64,000 nucleotides of DNA from Aquimarina sp. Aq78. GTDB taxonomy: Bacteria; Bacteroidota; Bacteroidia; Flavobacteriales; Flavobacteriaceae. The notes below the pieces were generated by a model. It saw only the letters and a program-made list of their open reading frames with translations. It was not told where the DNA came from and searched no databases. The stretch is taken from assembly GCF_900299525.1 (NCBI RefSeq), contig NZ_OMKA01000001.1, positions 1 through 64,000 on the forward strand. Reading direction: 5' to 3'. The translations under genes and the position numbers were made by a program. Positions 14,144 through 22,912 of the stretch are shown one piece after another (position 1 is the stretch's first letter; each line of letters starts with the position of its first letter).

Positions 14144-16264
14144 ATGAAATTTATTTTAAGCTTTTTAATACTTGTTTTTTCTTCAATTGGCAATGCTCAG
14201 GAAATAGCTTCAGTAGAATCCCTTAATTCTAAAAAGGAACAAGCTGATGTTGATTTTTTAAAAGGTAAAGTCAATGTGACTGTAAACTCCAAATCAAGAG
14301 AAATAAAAGGAAAAGTAGCATACACTTTTAAAATAATAAACCCCATTCGATCTATTACGGTAGATGCCCAGCATATGATAATCAACAACGTATCTCTAGA
14401 TGATAAAGATGTAGATTTTAAATATGATGATAAGAAGATTGTTATTAATTCTGGCTTTAAAAATGAGAGCGAGCATCGAATAGTGATTTATTATGAAGCT
14501 AAACCTAAAAAAGCACTTTATTTTGTTAAAGATTATGAAGGTAATGATCAGGTTTGGACTCAAGGACAAGGAAAATATACTTCTAACTGGCTTCCCAGTT
14601 TTGATGATATGAATGAGAAAACCGAATTTGATCTCACTATCAATTTTCAAAAAGGTTACGAAGTTATTGCTAATGGAAAACTTACTAAAACAGAATCGGT
14701 AAATGATTCTATCCAAAGTTGGCAGTATGATATGCAACGTCCAATGAGTAGCTATTTGGTTGCTTTTGCCATTGGGAAATATGATAAAGTAGTAGAAAGT
14801 TCGGCAAATGGAACTCCTTTAGAAATGTATTACTATCCCAAGGACAAAAATAAATTCGAGGCTACTTATAAACATAGTAAAAGGATTTTTGATTTTTTAG
14901 AAAAAGAGATTGGTTTTTCTTTTCCTTGGCAAAACTATAAACAGATTCCTGTTAAAGATTTTTTATATGCAGGTATGGAAAATACAGGAACAACCATTTT
15001 TTCTGATGCCTTTATGGTTGATGAAACAGCATTTATTGATCAAAACTATATTAATGTCAATGCTCATGAATTGGCACATCAATGGTTTGGAGATTTAGTA
15101 ACCGAGACTGAAGGAACACATCATTGGCTCCAGGAAGGATTTGCAACGTATTATGCTTTGTTAGCAGAAAAAGAAATTTTTGGAAATGATTATTTTCAAT
15201 ACAAATTGTATGAAAGCGCAGAACAGCTTACCGAACTATCCAAAACAAAGAACGCAACATCGTTATTGGATCCAAAAGCAAGTTCTCTAACATTTTATCA
15301 GAGAGGAGCCTGGGCTATTCATGCATTAAGAAATTTGATTGGAGATACTAGTTTTAAAATTACAATCTATAATTATCTCGAAAAGCATAAATTTCAAAAT
15401 GTGACAACTAATGATTTTTTTGCGATAGCAGAAGAAGTAAGTGGTACAGATTTGAAAGCATTTAGACAATTATGGTTAGAGAATATAAAATTTCCTTCGC
15501 AAGAAGCATTAGACATACTTGCAAAATCAGATTTCATTAAAAGCTACCTGGGCCTAGCGCAAGAACGTACTCAACCTATGGCAGGAAAATGGGGTACTTT
15601 GGCTAAAGCATTAGGTTTTCCTACAAATGATTACATTGGCCAGGAAGCGGTCTATCAGTTAGAAGGGAAAAACTCCCCAGAGGTTATAGCCTTGTATGAT
15701 AAAGCTTTTGAGACGAATAACATTTTTGTGCGTCAAGCTATTGCCAATACATTAAATACAGTACCTAAGGATTTACAAGAACAATATGAATCTTTACTAA
15801 AAGACGCATCATATGCTACCATAGAACCAGCACTTTATCATTTGTGGACTAGTTTCCCAGAAAAAAGAAAAGAGTACTTAGATCTTACCAGAGAAATAGT
15901 AGGGTTTAATACTAAAAATATTAGAATGTTATGGCTAGTTCTAGCATTAAACACAAAGGATTATTATACTAGCGAACATCAAAAATTTTACCTGGAACTA
16001 TCGGGGTATACGTCGTCTAAATTTGGGTTTAGTACTCGAGAGAATGCCTTTACTTATCTAGAAAGCTTACAAGCTTTTTCTGATCAATCCTTAATAGATC
16101 TTGTTGATGGAGCAACGCATCATAATTGGCGTTTTAGGAACTCTTGTAGAAAAATTCTTGATAAAATACTCAAGGATGAAAAATATAAAAAGAAATACGT
16201 AGTTTTATTGAATAGTTTACCGAAGAATCAATACGATTTTTTGGAAAAAAAATTAACCCCATAA
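14144..16264 (+). CDS. M1-family zinc aminopeptidase, secreted
   Basis: A 706-residue protein. The second ATG (14144, MKFILSFLILVFSSIGNAQ) is preferred because it gives a normal signal peptide. The catalytic core has the GAMEN-like YAGMENTGTTIFSD and the zinc site HELAHQWFGDLVT with the third ligand in WLQEGFATYY (HEXXH-X18-E, about residues 305-327). The C-terminal half (from about 450) is helical, HEAT-like. M1 enzymes remove N-terminal amino acids from peptides. The signal peptide puts it in the periplasm. It is followed after 8 bp by the first patatin gene, so the three genes may be co-transcribed. Confidence 0.95.
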   Translation: MKFILSFLILVFSSIGNAQEIASVESLNSKKEQADVDFLKGKVNVTVNSKSREIKGKVAYTFKIINPIRSITVDAQHMIINNVSLDDKDVDFKYDDKKIVINSGFKNESEHRIVIYYEAKPKKALYFVKDYEGNDQVWTQGQGKYTSNWLPSFDDMNEKTEFDLTINFQKGYEVIANGKLTKTESVNDSIQSWQYDMQRPMSSYLVAFAIGKYDKVVESSANGTPLEMYYYPKDKNKFEATYKHSKRIFDFLEKEIGFSFPWQNYKQIPVKDFLYAGMENTGTTIFSDAFMVDETAFIDQNYINVNAHELAHQWFGDLVTETEGTHHWLQEGFATYYALLAEKEIFGNDYFQYKLYESAEQLTELSKTKNATSLLDPKASSLTFYQRGAWAIHALRNLIGDTSFKITIYNYLEKHKFQNVTTNDFFAIAEEVSGTDLKAFRQLWLENIKFPSQEALDILAKSDFIKSYLGLAQERTQPMAGKWGTLAKALGFPTNDYIGQEAVYQLEGKNSPEVIALYDKAFETNNIFVRQAIANTLNTVPKDLQEQYESLLKDASYATIEPALYHLWTSFPEKRKEYLDLTREIVGFNTKNIRMLWLVLALNTKDYYTSEHQKFYLELSGYTSSKFGFSTRENAFTYLESLQAFSDQSLIDLVDGATHHNWRFRNSCRKILDKILKDEKYKKKYVVLLNSLPKNQYDFLEKKLTP

Positions 16265-16272
16265 TATAGAAC

Positions 16273-17166
16273 ATGCGTGCATTAGTAATTTCTGGTGGTG
16301 GAAGTAAAGGAGCTTTTGCAGGTGGTGTTGCACAGTACTTAATTCAGGATTTGGGTAGAAAGTATGACCTGTTTATTGGTACTTCTACCGGAAGCCTTTT
16401 GGTATCACATCTGGCATTATCCAAAATCGAAGAGATAAAAACTTTTTATACCTCGGTAAATCAATCTTCAATATTTAAAAGCTGTCCTTTTACTATTAAA
16501 AAGCAAAGAGGATATACAAGTATCAATATCAATCATTTTAATGTATTGTATAATTTGATTAAAGGGAAAAAATCATTTGGAGATAGTAAAAACCTTAGAA
16601 ATCTGGTAGAGAGCGCTATTTCTGAATCATATTTTGAAGAACTAAAATCTGGAGAAAAAGATATCGTCATTACGGTAACCAATCTTTCTACTAATGAAGT
16701 AGAATATAAATCAATAAAAGAATGTACATATCAGGATTTTTTAGATTGGATATGGATATCTTGCAATTACCCACCTTTTATGAGTTTGGTTAGAAAAAAC
16801 CATTGTGATTATGTTGATGGTGGTTTGGGATCGATGGTTCCTATTGAAGAAGCAATAAAACGTGGAGCAACAGAACTCGATGTTATTGTGTTGGAAACAG
16901 AAATTAATTACTTAAATAGAATGCCTACCAAAAACCCTTTTACTTTAATAACAAGTATGGTCGACTTTATGATGGATAGGATCGAACATCAGAATATTCG
17001 AATAGGTAAGTTTAAAGCAATAGAACATGATGTAGCAATGGATTTATATTATACTCCTACCGTACTGACTACGAACTCATTAATTTTTGATAAGGAAAAA
17101 ATGACACAATGGTGGGCAAAAGGTTATAAATTTGCAAAGAAAAAGAACATTTCGAACCCATTATAA
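16273..17166 (+). CDS. Patatin-like phospholipase, copy 1
   Basis: A 297-residue patatin. The oxyanion-hole loop GGGSKGAFAGG is at residues 8-18, the nucleophile elbow GTSTGS has Ser at about 38, and the catalytic Asp is in YVDGGLGSMVP (about 181). All catalytic parts are present. There is no signal peptide. It should hydrolyse acyl esters of phospholipids in the cytoplasm or at the inner membrane. Copy 2 follows after one base and is clearly homologous over the full length (shared MRALVISGGGSKGA, GTSTGSLL, KNLR, NHCDY or GCEYA-DGG), a tandem duplication. The M1 peptidase gene is just upstream. Confidence 0.92.
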   Translation: MRALVISGGGSKGAFAGGVAQYLIQDLGRKYDLFIGTSTGSLLVSHLALSKIEEIKTFYTSVNQSSIFKSCPFTIKKQRGYTSININHFNVLYNLIKGKKSFGDSKNLRNLVESAISESYFEELKSGEKDIVITVTNLSTNEVEYKSIKECTYQDFLDWIWISCNYPPFMSLVRKNHCDYVDGGLGSMVPIEEAIKRGATELDVIVLETEINYLNRMPTKNPFTLITSMVDFMMDRIEHQNIRIGKFKAIEHDVAMDLYYTPTVLTTNSLIFDKEKMTQWWAKGYKFAKKKNISNPL

Positions 17167-17167
17167 T

Positions 17168-18091
17168 ATGCGAGCACTAGTAATTTCAGGAGGAGGAAGT
17201 AAAGGAGCTTATGCCGGTGGTGTAGCGCAATACTTAATTCAGGAGCAAGGTAAGAAATATGATCTGTTTCTCGGGACTTCTACCGGAAGCCTTTTAATTT
17301 CACAATTGGCTTTGGGTAATATCGAGAAAATGTATGATATCTATACTAATGTTAATCAACATACAATCTTTAATGTAAATCCTTTTGTAGTTAGAAAAAA
17401 AGGAAATAGAGAGTTTGTATCAATTAACTTTTTTTCATCTCTATGGCAATTTGTTAAAAGAAAACGAACATTCGGAGAAAGTAAAAACTTACGGCGAGCT
17501 ATCCGCAGAAACTTTTCTGAAGAAGAATTTAAGCTGGCACGAACAAAAGTGGATGATGTTGTAGTTACCGTTTCTAATCTCACTAAAAATAGTACAGAAT
17601 ATAAATCTATTAATGATTTTTCTTACGAAGATTTCTGTGATTGGGTTTGGATATCCTGTAACTATGTTCCTTTTATGAGTTTGGTAACCAAAGATGGCTG
17701 TGAATATGCAGATGGAGGTTTTGGGTGTATGGTGCCTATTCGAGAAGCAATACGAAGAGGAGCCACAGAGGTTGATGCCATTATTTTGGAGTCAGAAAAT
17801 ATGGAACATAATAAAGTACTGGGTAAAAATCCGTTTTCACTTATGGTAAACCTATTTAGCTATATGTTGGACCAGGTTGAAGGGCATGATACCGTATTAG
17901 GTAAATTAGCTGCAATTAATAAAAAAGTCCCTCTAAATTTATACTATACTCCATCTAAACTTACAGAGAACTCATTGATTTTTAATAAAAAATTAATGAG
18001 TAGTTGGTGGAGACAAGGTTATGAATATGCAGCTCAAAAAGCCAAAACTGCAGAAGAAAATAAACTTAAAAATATAGACCTTGCAGGATAA
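17168..18091 (+). CDS. Patatin-like phospholipase, copy 2
   Basis: A 307-residue patatin. The ATG at 17168 (MRALVISGGGSKGAYAGG) aligns with the start of copy 1 and begins one base after its stop codon. The catalytic Ser is in GTSTGS (about 38) and the Asp in YADGGFGCMVP. It differs from copy 1 by a longer, lysine- and alanine-rich C-terminal tail (AAQKAKTAEENKLKNIDLAG). Tandem copies often differ in substrate preference, but nothing in the sequence tells what it is. Tight spacing implies translational coupling with copy 1. Confidence 0.92.
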   Translation: MRALVISGGGSKGAYAGGVAQYLIQEQGKKYDLFLGTSTGSLLISQLALGNIEKMYDIYTNVNQHTIFNVNPFVVRKKGNREFVSINFFSSLWQFVKRKRTFGESKNLRRAIRRNFSEEEFKLARTKVDDVVVTVSNLTKNSTEYKSINDFSYEDFCDWVWISCNYVPFMSLVTKDGCEYADGGFGCMVPIREAIRRGATEVDAIILESENMEHNKVLGKNPFSLMVNLFSYMLDQVEGHDTVLGKLAAINKKVPLNLYYTPSKLTENSLIFNKKLMSSWWRQGYEYAAQKAKTAEENKLKNIDLAG

Positions 18092-18126
18092 TCCTTTTGG
18101 GATAGATTCTCAAATAAAATGAATCT

Positions 18127-18645
18127 CTAAAATAGATCAGTAATTTCTTCTTTGATAATTGCAATTGCAGTATCGCTGGGAGCACCTTTTTCTATAAGTT
18201 CTGTAAGAATTACTTCTCTCATTTTATCAGCCGAATCTACATCTTCTTTTAATGCAGTTTTACGAATTAAAGCAATAGTTGCATTTTTGGAAGCTTTAAC
18301 TGTATTCCAACATTCATCAGAAACATAAATCTGTTGAGTGAGATTATGTTCAAATTCTTGATCAATCGTATGAATCAATAAAGATTCGTAATCTTTTTTA
18401 TCTTCTGTAATAGGAGCAATTCTTGTTAATAGATTACCAGGAGAGATTCTTTCCAAAAATAAAACTATACGTTCATATGCCTGAAGTCTAAGAGGTAAAG
18501 ATTGCTTTTGATTCTCTCTATGCAAAAGAAATCTACGACGTTTTTCTTCATTACGAGTATGAAGACTGAAAAAATAGAATGAAATAACACCCACAATCAC
18601 TGCAGGAATTATATTAAAAAGAAGATCAACTATTTTGGATTCCAT
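18127..18645 (-). CDS. Conserved Flavobacteriia membrane-anchored protein
   Basis: A 172-residue protein. One N-terminal membrane helix (LLFNIIPAVIVGVISFYFF) is followed by a basic segment RNEEKRRRFLLHRENQKQSL and a long soluble helical domain (LRLQAYERIVLFLERISPGN, FEHNLTQQIYVSDECWNTVK). This layout is known from a widely conserved but uncharacterised Bacteroidetes family. The bulk should be cytoplasmic. It is convergent with the patatin pair (35 bp apart). No function is known. Confidence 0.75.
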   Translation of the reverse strand: MESKIVDLLFNIIPAVIVGVISFYFFSLHTRNEEKRRRFLLHRENQKQSLPLRLQAYERIVLFLERISPGNLLTRIAPITEDKKDYESLLIHTIDQEFEHNLTQQIYVSDECWNTVKASKNATIALIRKTALKEDVDSADKMREVILTELIEKGAPSDTAIAIIKEEITDLF

Positions 18646-18850
18646 ATGTTATTACTTAAATACAAGTGTAGGTTACTATCTCTAGACAAATAAATCAAAC
18701 TTTTTTGATTTATCTATCTAGATTTACAATAAATTTCTTTTTCCCATAAAAATTTTGCTTTACAGACTAAAACAAATAATATAGAAAGACAATTTTTTCA
18801 CTGAAAATAGGGATGCGTACGCTACAGATATATTCTATGTTTGTTCCGAA

Positions 18851-18982
18851 AGAAAGAGTACAACAAATTTTAATAGATCAATGTCTTTATAGAAAACATA
18901 ATGCTTTCACGACTCTTTTGTTAGGTTTGTTTTTTTGTTTACATTTAAATTTTAGAAAATAGAGGTTTGTTGTACTCTTTCT
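18851..18982. repeat. 132-bp element with perfect 17-bp terminal inverted repeats
   Basis: AGAAAGAGTACAACAAA at 18851-18867 is the exact reverse complement of 18966-18982. The 98 bp between contain no ORF of note. The element lies in the 378-bp gap between the membrane protein and the YbjN-like gene. It could be a MITE-like remnant or encode a long-stem RNA. No clear target-site duplication is visible beyond an AA. The rest of the gap shows no gene. Confidence 0.6.
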
Positions 18983-19023
18983 AATGGGAAAATAACATAA
19001 ACATTAATTATTAATCTGTTCTT

Positions 19024-20181
19024 ATGAAGGAAACTTTAAGTTTTGACGAGACCCTTATGTCATCTTTAAATACTAAGATTACGGTTTCAAAATGGGATGA
19101 TACCAAAGAGGCATATGATCAAAAACAATATAAAGATGTTATTTTAAATTTGTTTGATTATCTGGATCTTGATATTAGAAAAAAATATGGCAACACAGAT
19201 GAAACCTATTTTAAGATACCTCATGGCTCTATAATTGTAGAAATTAATATTACAGATACACATTTTAATGTTAAAGCACCTTTTCTAAAGGTAGGAGAGA
19301 ATCAAAAAATACCATTATATAGAAAAATTGCTGAGGTCAATTTTTCACCTCTTAATTTGTCACAAATAAAGCTAGACGATGGTCAGCTTAATTTTTTATA
19401 TAGTACTCCACTACATCTTTGTGAGCCTTTAAAAATATATTATGTTTTAAAAGAGATATGCCATAATGCAGATAACTTTGATGATGAATTTATTAGTTTG
19501 TTTGATGTAGAACAATTACACGACCCACATATTGAGAATTATAGTCAGGAGATTTTGGATACGATTTGGGAAAAATTCAATTCTTATTTAAAAGAAGCAG
19601 ATCAGTATATAGAACACTTTGACCAAACAAGGGTAGGGTACTTTAATTGGGATATTATTAATATCACTTTAAAGCGTATAGATTATCTCATGGCTCCTCA
19701 TGGTAAGTTGAGAACAGATATTGAAAATCAAGTAAATGATTTGTATTCACAAAGTGATATGCAAGATCGAATTCAAAGAGGGAAAAGGTTTTTGGATACG
19801 TTGAAAAATAAAAGTAAGGAAGAACTTTTGGCAGATTTCTATATTTCAGAATCATTTGTGCCAACTAAGATGCGAAGTGAATTAGAACATATAAAACAAA
19901 GTTGGGAGCGACCTTATGAAAATGCAAAAAAAGAAATTCAGAACAAACAATATACAGCAGCAACATTAACACTACTTGTTGCTTTTTATGATTTCTACTA
20001 CTATAATAACATTCCCGAAGATATAAATTTAAAAATGGTGAACTCACTTAAAAATGCAGCAGGTAAGGAGTGGGAAGCATCTGCATTATCACTGTTTAAT
20101 GGGATGGAAAGTATCTTAAATAATAAAGCAGTACAAACTTCGACTCCTAAGAAAGGATTCTTTTCTAAGTTATTTGGTTAG
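19024..20181 (+). CDS. Uncharacterised protein with YbjN/CesT-like N-terminal domain
   Basis: A 385-residue soluble protein. Residues about 20-140 show the pattern of the YbjN/Tir-chaperone fold: IPHGSIIVEINITDTHFNVK, APFLKVGENQKIPLYRKIAE and NFSPLNLSQIKLDDGQLNFL, then a helix KIYYVLKEICHNADNFDDEF. The remaining 240 residues are helical and unknown, ending in KKGFFSKLFG. It has no signal peptide. It is 18 bp upstream of an HtrA-like protease whose C-terminal part also resembles YbjN, so the two proteins probably work together. Inference: a stress or protein quality-control pair. The YbjN assignment is from pattern recognition only. Confidence 0.5.
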   Translation: MKETLSFDETLMSSLNTKITVSKWDDTKEAYDQKQYKDVILNLFDYLDLDIRKKYGNTDETYFKIPHGSIIVEINITDTHFNVKAPFLKVGENQKIPLYRKIAEVNFSPLNLSQIKLDDGQLNFLYSTPLHLCEPLKIYYVLKEICHNADNFDDEFISLFDVEQLHDPHIENYSQEILDTIWEKFNSYLKEADQYIEHFDQTRVGYFNWDIINITLKRIDYLMAPHGKLRTDIENQVNDLYSQSDMQDRIQRGKRFLDTLKNKSKEELLADFYISESFVPTKMRSELEHIKQSWERPYENAKKEIQNKQYTAATLTLLVAFYDFYYYNNIPEDINLKMVNSLKNAAGKEWEASALSLFNGMESILNNKAVQTSTPKKGFFSKLFG

Positions 20182-20199
20182 ATTATAAATGAAAAAATT

Positions 20200-21291
20200 A
20201 TGAGCAATTTAGATTCTTTAAAAGAAGCAACATTTAAAATACTTACCTCAAGAGGAACGGGGAGTGGTTTTTATATAAAAAGTAAAGATATTATTCTTAC
20301 TAATCATCATGTTATTAGTGGTTGCAAAGAAGTCGCTGTCGAAGATGATCATAATAACAGAATGCTGGCAAAAGTTATTATGACAAATCCAGATATCGAT
20401 ATTGCAATACTTAAAGTAGAAGAGGAGTTGAATATTGATCATGGTTTTTCTGTAGATAATTCTTTAGAATTAACAAGGCAAGAAAAAGTATTTGCTCTTG
20501 GATATCCATTCGGAATGCCGTTTACCATAACCGAAGGTATCGTTTCGAATCCAGAGCAGCACATGAATGGGAAATATTTTGTGCAAACAGATGCAGCAAT
20601 AAACCCAGGAAATAGCGGAGGCCCATTAGTGACACAGGATGGAAGATTGGCAGGCATAAATTCTTCAAAATTCAATAATGCAGATAATATGGGATTTGCA
20701 ATTCCTGTTTCTGAAATTGAGCAAGCCATCGAAAGTATTGAAAACAATCCTGAATATAAGTTTTCTCTACAGTGCTCATCTTGTTCTGGACTCACATATG
20801 TCCCACAAGATTACTGTAATAATTGTGGAGCAACACTATCCAAAGATGTCTTTAATGAATTAGAACTCAATGAATTTTCAAATTTTATTGAAGATTCTTT
20901 GAAACAATTAGATATTAATCCTGTTTTAACAAGAACAGGCCAGGAGTTTTGGGAATTTCATCAAGGAAGTTCTCAAATTAGGATTTTTGTAATGAATAGA
21001 GAGTATCTCTATCTAACGTCTCCCTTAAATAATTTACCTAAGCAAAATCTCGAAAAGTTATATGAATATTTAATATCAAGTGATCAAGGACAATTTTCAT
21101 TGGGGGTATATAAGAATACTATTTTTATATCTTACAGAATTAGTATCACAGATATATTTCAGGATGAGACTACAAAAAATGATATCAAACTAAAAATAAA
21201 GGAATTAGCTTTAAAAGCAGATGACCTTGATGACTTCTTTGTTGAAGAATATGGCTGTACTATGAGTACATATGCTAAAAAAGTTAGTTGA
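20200..21291 (+). CDS. HtrA-like serine protease with zinc ribbon and YbjN-like tail
   Basis: A 363-residue protein. Residues 1-185 form a trypsin-like domain: His in ILTNHHVISG, Asp in NPDIDIAILKV and Ser in NPGNSGGPLVT, with GFAIPVSEI after it, as in HtrA/Deg proteases. No PDZ domain follows. Instead there is a CxxC-CxxC zinc ribbon (CSSCSGLTYVPQDYCNNCGA, about 191-210) and a C-terminal domain (about 220-355) of YbjN/CesT type. There is no signal peptide, so it should act in the cytoplasm, unusual for HtrA-type enzymes. It is the second gene of a pair with the YbjN-like protein. Confidence 0.8.
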   Translation: MSNLDSLKEATFKILTSRGTGSGFYIKSKDIILTNHHVISGCKEVAVEDDHNNRMLAKVIMTNPDIDIAILKVEEELNIDHGFSVDNSLELTRQEKVFALGYPFGMPFTITEGIVSNPEQHMNGKYFVQTDAAINPGNSGGPLVTQDGRLAGINSSKFNNADNMGFAIPVSEIEQAIESIENNPEYKFSLQCSSCSGLTYVPQDYCNNCGATLSKDVFNELELNEFSNFIEDSLKQLDINPVLTRTGQEFWEFHQGSSQIRIFVMNREYLYLTSPLNNLPKQNLEKLYEYLISSDQGQFSLGVYKNTIFISYRISITDIFQDETTKNDIKLKIKELALKADDLDDFFVEEYGCTMSTYAKKVS

Positions 21292-21339
21292 TCAGATATT
21301 TTTTTGGTTTGTATTAGTTTAGTTAGATGTAAGAGAATT

Positions 21340-22902
21340 TTATTTTTGGTTAGTACCACCAAGATAAGTGCATTCTTTTAAATCCTGAGTACAAGTATAT
21401 TCAACAGGAGTTTTAGTATACTTAAAAGATTCTCTTAATGTCTTGGTAAGTTCTCCGTCATCCACATTAAGATCTATATCCTGCATTGTAAACTGACAAG
21501 GATGTTCATATCCTGCAGCGTGAGTGATTTCTGTAAACTCTTTTCTAAACGTTTTAAAATACTGTGCCAAACGGTCTGATTTTAATGGAATATTAATTCC
21601 TTTCTGTAACCATTTACTTTGAGTTGCTACACCACTAGGACATCGATTGGTATGACATATTTGTGCTTGGATACAACCAATACTCATCATGGCCTCGCGG
21701 GCAACGTTTATACAGTCTACACCCATGGCAAATGCCATCGCAGCTTTTGCGGGAAAACCTAGTTTTCCACTACCTATAAAAACTACTCGATCTGTAAGAT
21801 TATGTTTTTGAAAAATTTTATAAATGGCTGTAAATCCATATACCCAAGGAAGAGATACATGATCAGCAAAACTTGGTGGTGCAGCTCCTGTACCGCCTTC
21901 ACCACCATCTATGGTAATAAAATCAGGGCCTCTATTGGTTTTCACCATCAGTTCTGCAAGAAGTTCCCATTGCTCTGTTTTACCAATTGCAGCTTTGATC
22001 CCTACAGGAAGTCCTGTCTCTTTGGCGATATCCTCAATAAATTGTAATAGTTCAGGAACATCAGAAAAAGCTTTATGTGCAGAAGGAGATAATACATCTT
22101 TGCCAACTTCTACACCTCTTATCTTTGCAATTTCGGGAGTGATCTTGGCACCAGGTAATACACCTCCTTTTCCAGGTTTTGCTCCTTGTGATAATTTGAT
22201 CTCAATAGCCCTGATAAAAGGATTCTTGGTTACAAGGTCTTTCATTTTTTTCATCGAAAAACTACCATTCTCATCGCGTACTCCAAAATACCCTGTTCCA
22301 AAATGAAAAATGACATCACCTCCGTTACTATGATAAGGAGAAAGCCCTCCTTCTCCAGTGTTATGATAGGCATTTCCTTTTTGTACACCTATATTTAAAG
22401 ACTCTATAGCACGTGCAGAAAGAGATCCAAAACTCATTGCAGAAACATTAATAACAGACCCAGGTCGATAAGGCTTCTCTCGTTGGTTATATACTCCCAT
22501 AACCTTTGCGCAAGGAAGAAAAGATTTATCTTCTCTATTAGGATGATCCTTATCCATCTTATAAGGGATCATACAATTTTTTACAAAAATATGCTGGTGC
22601 AAATATATATCCCTATCTGTACCAAAACCCTCGTAATTATTTTCATTTTTAGAAGAAGCATATACCCAACCCCTCTCAATTCTATTAAATGGAAGCTCCT
22701 CTCGATTATTAGCTACAAAATACTGTCTTATCTCTGGGCCAATACTTTCTAATAGATATCTAAGGTGACCTACAATCGGGAAATTATGGCTTACCGTATG
22801 TCTCTTATTAAAAAATATATCACGAGCTGCAACTAATACTAGAGCAAAAATGATCCACATCCACCAGGATATCGAACCTAAAAAATTAAGTATACTTTCC
22901 AT
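21340..22902 (-). CDS. FMN-binding glutamate synthase-like protein
   Basis: A 520-residue protein. A membrane anchor at residues 10-28 (ISWWMWIIFALVLVAA) is followed by the GltB-type FMN TIM barrel: MSFGSLSARAIESLNIG, GEGGLSPYH, KLSQGAKPGKGGVLPG, DGGEGGTGAAP, GFPAKAAMAFAMG and cysteines in CIQAQICHTNRCPSGVATQ, which resemble the 3Fe-4S ligands. It lacks the glutaminase domain, so it is not a complete glutamate synthase. The true reaction in this family is unclear. It is encoded 10 bp downstream of the M20 hydrolase on the same strand and is likely in its operon. Confidence 0.9.
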   Translation of the reverse strand: MESILNFLGSISWWMWIIFALVLVAARDIFFNKRHTVSHNFPIVGHLRYLLESIGPEIRQYFVANNREELPFNRIERGWVYASSKNENNYEGFGTDRDIYLHQHIFVKNCMIPYKMDKDHPNREDKSFLPCAKVMGVYNQREKPYRPGSVINVSAMSFGSLSARAIESLNIGVQKGNAYHNTGEGGLSPYHSNGGDVIFHFGTGYFGVRDENGSFSMKKMKDLVTKNPFIRAIEIKLSQGAKPGKGGVLPGAKITPEIAKIRGVEVGKDVLSPSAHKAFSDVPELLQFIEDIAKETGLPVGIKAAIGKTEQWELLAELMVKTNRGPDFITIDGGEGGTGAAPPSFADHVSLPWVYGFTAIYKIFQKHNLTDRVVFIGSGKLGFPAKAAMAFAMGVDCINVAREAMMSIGCIQAQICHTNRCPSGVATQSKWLQKGINIPLKSDRLAQYFKTFRKEFTEITHAAGYEHPCQFTMQDIDLNVDDGELTKTLRESFKYTKTPVEYTCTQDLKECTYLGGTNQK

Positions 22903-22912
22903 TTTATCTTAT

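Noticed and set aside
16273..18091. A CBASS-like defence system with patatin effectors
   Set aside because: There is no nucleotide cyclase or sensor gene beside the patatins. They follow a peptidase gene and resemble ordinary phospholipases.
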